From an uncultured Granulosicoccaceae bacterium (lineage in GTDB: Bacteria > Pseudomonadota > Gammaproteobacteria > Granulosicoccales > Granulosicoccaceae), in contig CALLBO010000073.1 of assembly GCA_937998875.1 (NCBI GenBank), forward strand, positions 1 to 44,060: a stretch of 44,060 bases of DNA, in the 5' to 3' direction. The position numbers and the translations under genes were made by a program. Positions 44,034 through 44,060 of this stretch are shown piece by piece. The notes under the pieces were generated by a model. It was not told the DNA's origin, did no database searches, and saw nothing but the letters and a program-made list of their open reading frames with translations. Every line of letters begins with the position of its first letter. Positions within the stretch are counted from its first letter, which is position 1.

Positions 44034-44060
44034 CAAAACAGAAGCGCGGTAAAAGCGACT

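Larger units (their letters stand above)
43731..44060. other. Gene-free repeat-rich tail of the window
   Basis: No open frame with coding character after comE. The stretch consists of GC-rich short repeats (43741-43850, echoed at 43905), a hairpin at 43852-43878 and a large structured palindrome at 43925-44033. Base composition and periodicity differ sharply from the flanking genes. Confidence 0.75.

Overview
The window reads as chromosomal DNA of a gammaproteobacterium, probably marine. The gene order tpiA-secG-tRNA-Leu-nuoA..N-tRNA-fMet-rimP-nusA-infB-rbfA-truB-rpsO-pnp is a gammaproteobacterial housekeeping backbone (compare secG-leuU and metY-rimP-nusA-infB of E. coli). NuoC and NuoD are separate proteins rather than the enterobacterial fusion. 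I cannot name genus or species from the sequence alone. A marine lifestyle is inferred only from the sulfonate-degradation genes at the right end.

Region 1 (1-16.3 kb): triose-phosphate isomerase, the SecG translocon subunit and tRNA-Leu(GAG) lead into a complete, uninterrupted 14-gene NADH:quinone oxidoreductase operon, nuoA to nuoN. Most junctions overlap or are nearly so. Region 2 (16.3-25.4 kb): an initiator tRNA with its own promoter and terminator, then ribosome maturation, transcription and translation genes (rimP, nusA, infB, rbfA, truB, rpsO), and polynucleotide phosphorylase closed by a strong intrinsic terminator.

Region 3 (25.4-39.2 kb) is a mosaic of short units: tadA; a STAS antagonist plus HATPase kinase pair (partner-switching type); two tandem copies of a ~150-bp non-coding unit with inverted ends; an nfeD/SPFH membrane pair; a HAD phosphatase; an alpha/beta hydrolase; a cold-shock protein; a lone ClpP-family protease; tesA divergent from a ybbA-ybbP-type ABC exporter; relA overlapping nth.

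Region 4 (39.2-44.06 kb): a lipoprotein of unknown function, then a LacI-family regulator divergent from an HpsN-type (histidinol-dehydrogenase-fold) dehydrogenase and the two subunits of sulfopyruvate decarboxylase (comD, comE). These fit part of a 2,3-dihydroxypropane-1-sulfonate (DHPS) pathway: DHPS to sulfolactate (HpsN), [sulfolactate to sulfopyruvate, enzyme not in window], sulfopyruvate to sulfoacetaldehyde (ComDE). A perfect 14-bp palindrome between lacI and hpsN lies inside the predicted promoters of both directions. The last 330 bases carry no gene but a dense set of repeats and a large imperfect palindrome enclosing two hairpins.

I saw no rRNA gene, CRISPR array, transposase or phage gene. 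Most of the window is conventional. The parts worth a second look are the sulfonate module and its operator, the duplicated inverted-end element at 27.2-27.5 kb, the STAS/HATPase pair, the ClpP paralogue, and the terminal structured repeat.
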